In this document: positions 20,401-23,485 of the stretch, piece by piece
How positions within the stretch are numbered: position 1 is the stretch's first letter
Layout: each line of letters begins with the position of its first letter
Assembly: GCA_003568945.1 (NCBI GenBank)
Contig: BDIP01000255.1
Location: 1-23,485, forward strand
Length of the DNA stretch: 23,485 nucleotides
DNA from: Kipferlia bialata
Taxonomy: Eukaryota; Fornicata
Direction: 5' to 3'
Program-made: the position numbers and the translations under genes
Notes under the pieces: generated by a model
The model's database searches: none
The model's input: only the letters and a program-made list of their open reading frames with translations
What the model was told of the DNA's origin: nothing

Positions 20401-22360
20401 GAGAGACAATAATGAATCATCATCATTATTATTATTAATGATAAATCTATCCATACTGACTTCATAAATATGTACAGGGAGAGCAGGATGATGCCGTAAC
20501 ACAACCAGCAAGCTCACGTATATGCAAGTAAACTCTCTACAACAACACCAGTCATATACACTCTCTACCTACGCATAGTATGTTGCCCTCGTATGCAAGC
20601 TTTCCAGCCCCCCAATACATGTTATTGGGGGTAGGTACCGCAACAGCTGCCCCCCAGTCACCGTCCTCATCCCTGACAGACACATACAGACCTGGGGTTA
20701 AAACAGATTCAGTAGAAAAGATGATAACTCACAAAATGAGTGTAACTGTGTGTGCAGGACGTCATAACAAGATCGTCATCTGAGTACAGTACAACACAGG
20801 TGAATGCATATCTGTGTGGATACATATGGTTTGTATACCTGTCCGTGAAGACACCACTAGATAGTCATCAGACAGCACAGTGTAATACAGATGAATGTAT
20901 ATATATATATATACAGTATGATGTATGATATGCACACCTGTCCTTGACGACACCACTAGATAGTCATCAGAGAGAGCAACCTCCTGGCCAAAGTACACGT
21001 CAGTCTCCTGGGGTGTGAAAGAGACAGAGTGTCATTGTGACAGGGTGAGAGAGAGATACTATGTGTGAGGGTGTACCTCTGGCATGCGTATGTGCCCCTC
21101 CCTCTCCCACTCATCGTGGGTGTTGAGGCTGTACACATAGACCGCACCCTGGTCAGGGACGTCATTGACAGCCTGGGGGTTAGTCTCCTAGAGTGATAGA
21201 TAAAACTACTATATACAGGTCAACATATCCGTGTGTGTCAGTACCTCCTTGGTGCATCCCACTGCAATGGAGTCACCGTGCACGGCCACACTCACACCTG
21301 GGGGTCAATACATACATATATACCATAATCACCATAGAGAGGTGTCACTCCATACTAGATAGTAATTAAATGGTAGCACAACATGGTAGAGTAATGTATA
21401 TATCACTGAGCTGAAACGTCACCGTGCACGGCCACACTCACACCTGGGGGTCACTCAGTAATGCATTGTGAGTATCAACAAAATATTGAATATGTAACTG
21501 TGGTCTTAAATATTAAATAGATTTGAGTGTAACATCAGGAGTCTCTCTATGGCAGAGGAGACATATTGGAGTACATAACTAGTCCCTACAGAACTACAGG
21601 TACCAAATACAATCTAATGTATTCTACACTTACAATGAATATGTATATATGCTTACCGAAGAGCAGGTGCCCATCCGATGTGGGTGTGCTAGCGGGTGGG
21701 GTGAGTATGGTGTGCTCTACCCACCCTGAGACAGCTGTGTCACTGCTGGCATACACTGCCACTGGGGGTGAGACATAGATACACACTGTCAAATGGTATA
21801 TGTATCTGTGTATATGATATACACACATGTAGTCTCTCGGGATATACTGCAACTGGGGGTGAGATATTCACAATCTCCTGCATAATCACTAATACAGTAT
21901 AGTCATGTGAGGATTACATATTGACTCACCTGCCCCCCCTGTACAACAAACATAGTAGGAGTATATATGAGGATGACCCGCCTGCCCCTGTGTACAAGTC
22001 CAGTGTGGTATATATCACACTATGTAACACTATACATATAACATAGTATGAGATACACAAGAGGGAGATTAAACACTGATACTGACCCACCTGCCCCCCT
22101 GTACTCGTCCTGCCCCACACAGCCAGTGACTAGCCAGCTGGAGGGTAAGAGAGAGACAGGGGGAACACAGAAGATTGAGAGGGAGATAGTGCATGGGGGA
22201 GGGGGGGGGGTTGTTGGCTTGTGTATGGAAAGACGTGAGTATATAGAGTGCATATACCATAGTTAGTAGAGATACATGTACACACTATGGGTATACTATG
22301 CATATACCTGTCTCACACTGCCAGTGCAAACCCACACAGAAATAGTAGAAAGAAAGAGAT

Positions 22361-22398
<38 letters not shown>

Positions 22399-22550
22399 TA
22401 CCTGTCTGACACTGCCAGTGCATACCCACACTTCATACCATGGAGACCATGGATAGCAGAATCAGCATATCAATACATATGTACATGTACACATTATGAA
22501 ATATACTATACATATACCTGTCTCACACTGCCAGTGCAAACCCACACAGA

Positions 22551-22582
<32 letters not shown>

Positions 22583-23050
22583 GTGGTACCTGTCTGAGAC
22601 TGCGAGTGCATACCCACACTGAGTACTAGTACCATGTATATGATTATATTCACGTATATACATACTAAACAGTACACACTATGTATATACCTATCTGACA
22701 CTGCCAGTGCATACCCGCACTGTGCAGAGGAGTCAGAGTCAGGGAGGGTGGGGGAGAGCAGGCCTGGATGAGCAGAGGAGAGAAAGAGAATATATATAGT
22801 ACTTAGCCATTCAGGTAAGTGGTGGGAGAGGGACACACACACAGATACATGTACTGGGTAGGGGAGAGGATGTCTGAGATGAGCAGGGGATGTATGTCTG
22901 TGTATGTGTGTGTATATACATATTTGCATAATGTATATCAATGGAAGAGAGAGAGAGAGAGGCTCATATATTAGGTAGACTTCAGATCTAACATACCTAT
23001 GTCGTCCCATGTGGTGACCATGGATGCATGGGCACTGCACAGAAGGCATA
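17405..23050 (-). CDS. Gene C, second copy (identical)
   Basis: Identical to the gene at 5600-11245; add 11,805 to each exon position (first sure exon 23050-22997, last exon 17694-17405). The tentative start exon would be 23368-23398. All exon-edge duplications and microsatellites are the same as in the first copy. Confidence 0.85.
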
Positions 23051-23485
23051 CTGCGGAGTCAGTGTGGGGAGCGAGGGATGGCGAAACACGAGGGGGTGAC
23101 GGTGCGCAGTGGCCGGGTGGGGCGTGCGGGGAGGCCAAATGTCTGATTGCCAGGGGTATCCTAATATCACCCAATGACCAATATACTTGGTCAGAATACT
23201 TTTGGACTTTTGTGATTTTCAACTAAATTTTTTGAATCCTATCCAAGATGAAATCACTTTTGTTAGAGGAGACTTGATGATTTTTCACATTCCTCTCAAT
23301 CGACCATATTACACCTTTCTACTGTACATATGTCCTCTGGGGCCCACGGCATGGTTAGATTCGACACCCTTTAGGGTGGAGAATGCCCGGAAAACCATGG
23401 TAACAGGCTCGGAAATACACCATCTACATAGGTGTATGCTTGAATAATCAGGTGGACTACTCTGGCGATCAGACATTTAGCTGAG
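23051..23485. other. Region upstream of gene C, second copy, cut by window end
   Basis: Same as 11246-11680. Inverted repeats at 23175-23193 and 23415-23437; the one at the contig edge is beyond the window. Confidence 0.5.

Larger units (their letters stand above)
11806..23485. repeat. Copy 2 of the 11.7-kb duplicated contig
   Basis: Starts on the same base as copy 1, immediately after the Ns, and is cut by the window edge at the equivalent of 11680. All small features described for copy 1 (exon-edge duplications, inverted repeats, microsatellites) recur here at +11,805 and are not listed again. No difference from copy 1 was found by eye. Confidence 0.97.

Noticed and set aside
1-23485. Six separate genes forming a real tandem family block
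   Set aside because: Complete identity including repeat lengths and an exact 100-N joint make an assembly duplicate much more likely.

Overview
This window is eukaryotic nuclear DNA from a very intron-dense genome. It holds two base-for-base copies of one contig (1-11705 and 11806-23485), joined by exactly 100 Ns. Copy 2 equals copy 1 plus 11,805 at every place compared, including the C19 run and the CT/TA microsatellites, and the window ends at the equivalent of base 11680. The likely explanation is an assembly or scaffolding duplicate, so the unique content is about 11.7 kb.

Each copy carries three protein genes, modelled here exon by exon with GT-AG introns and continuous reading frames. 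Gene A (+, 114-2472, 5' end missing) and gene B (+, 2733-5352, complete) are tandem paralogues. They encode type I membrane proteins with two CUB-like beta-sandwich domains, one membrane helix and a short tail ending in a tyrosine sorting-type motif. Gene C (-, 11245-5600) runs convergently. It encodes an integrin-alpha-like protein with seven FG-GAP-like propeller blades, beta-sandwich (filamin/Ig-like) modules, one membrane helix and a basic tail. Together the locus looks like a small set of surface adhesion or recognition genes.

Exons are mostly 41-150 nt and introns 46-553 nt, with stops TAA and TGA (standard code). Two features stand out. First, 31 of 40 acceptors carry a YTNAC branch-like motif directly fused to a C-rich CAG, with no polypyrimidine tract between them. 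This resembles the fused 3' splice motif known from metamonads such as Giardia and Trichomonas. An intron-rich fornicate such as Kipferlia bialata would fit, but this is an unverified guess. Second, many introns contain a tandem copy of the adjoining exon edge together with its splice site. In gene C the eight longest introns (233-553 nt) all have such copies, and the eight shorter ones (46-182 nt) have none that I can see. The locus thus appears to record intron growth by exon-boundary duplication.

No rRNA, tRNA, CRISPR array, transposon or virus-derived element was recognised. Intergenic spaces are short (about 250 bp) and contain several perfect inverted repeats.
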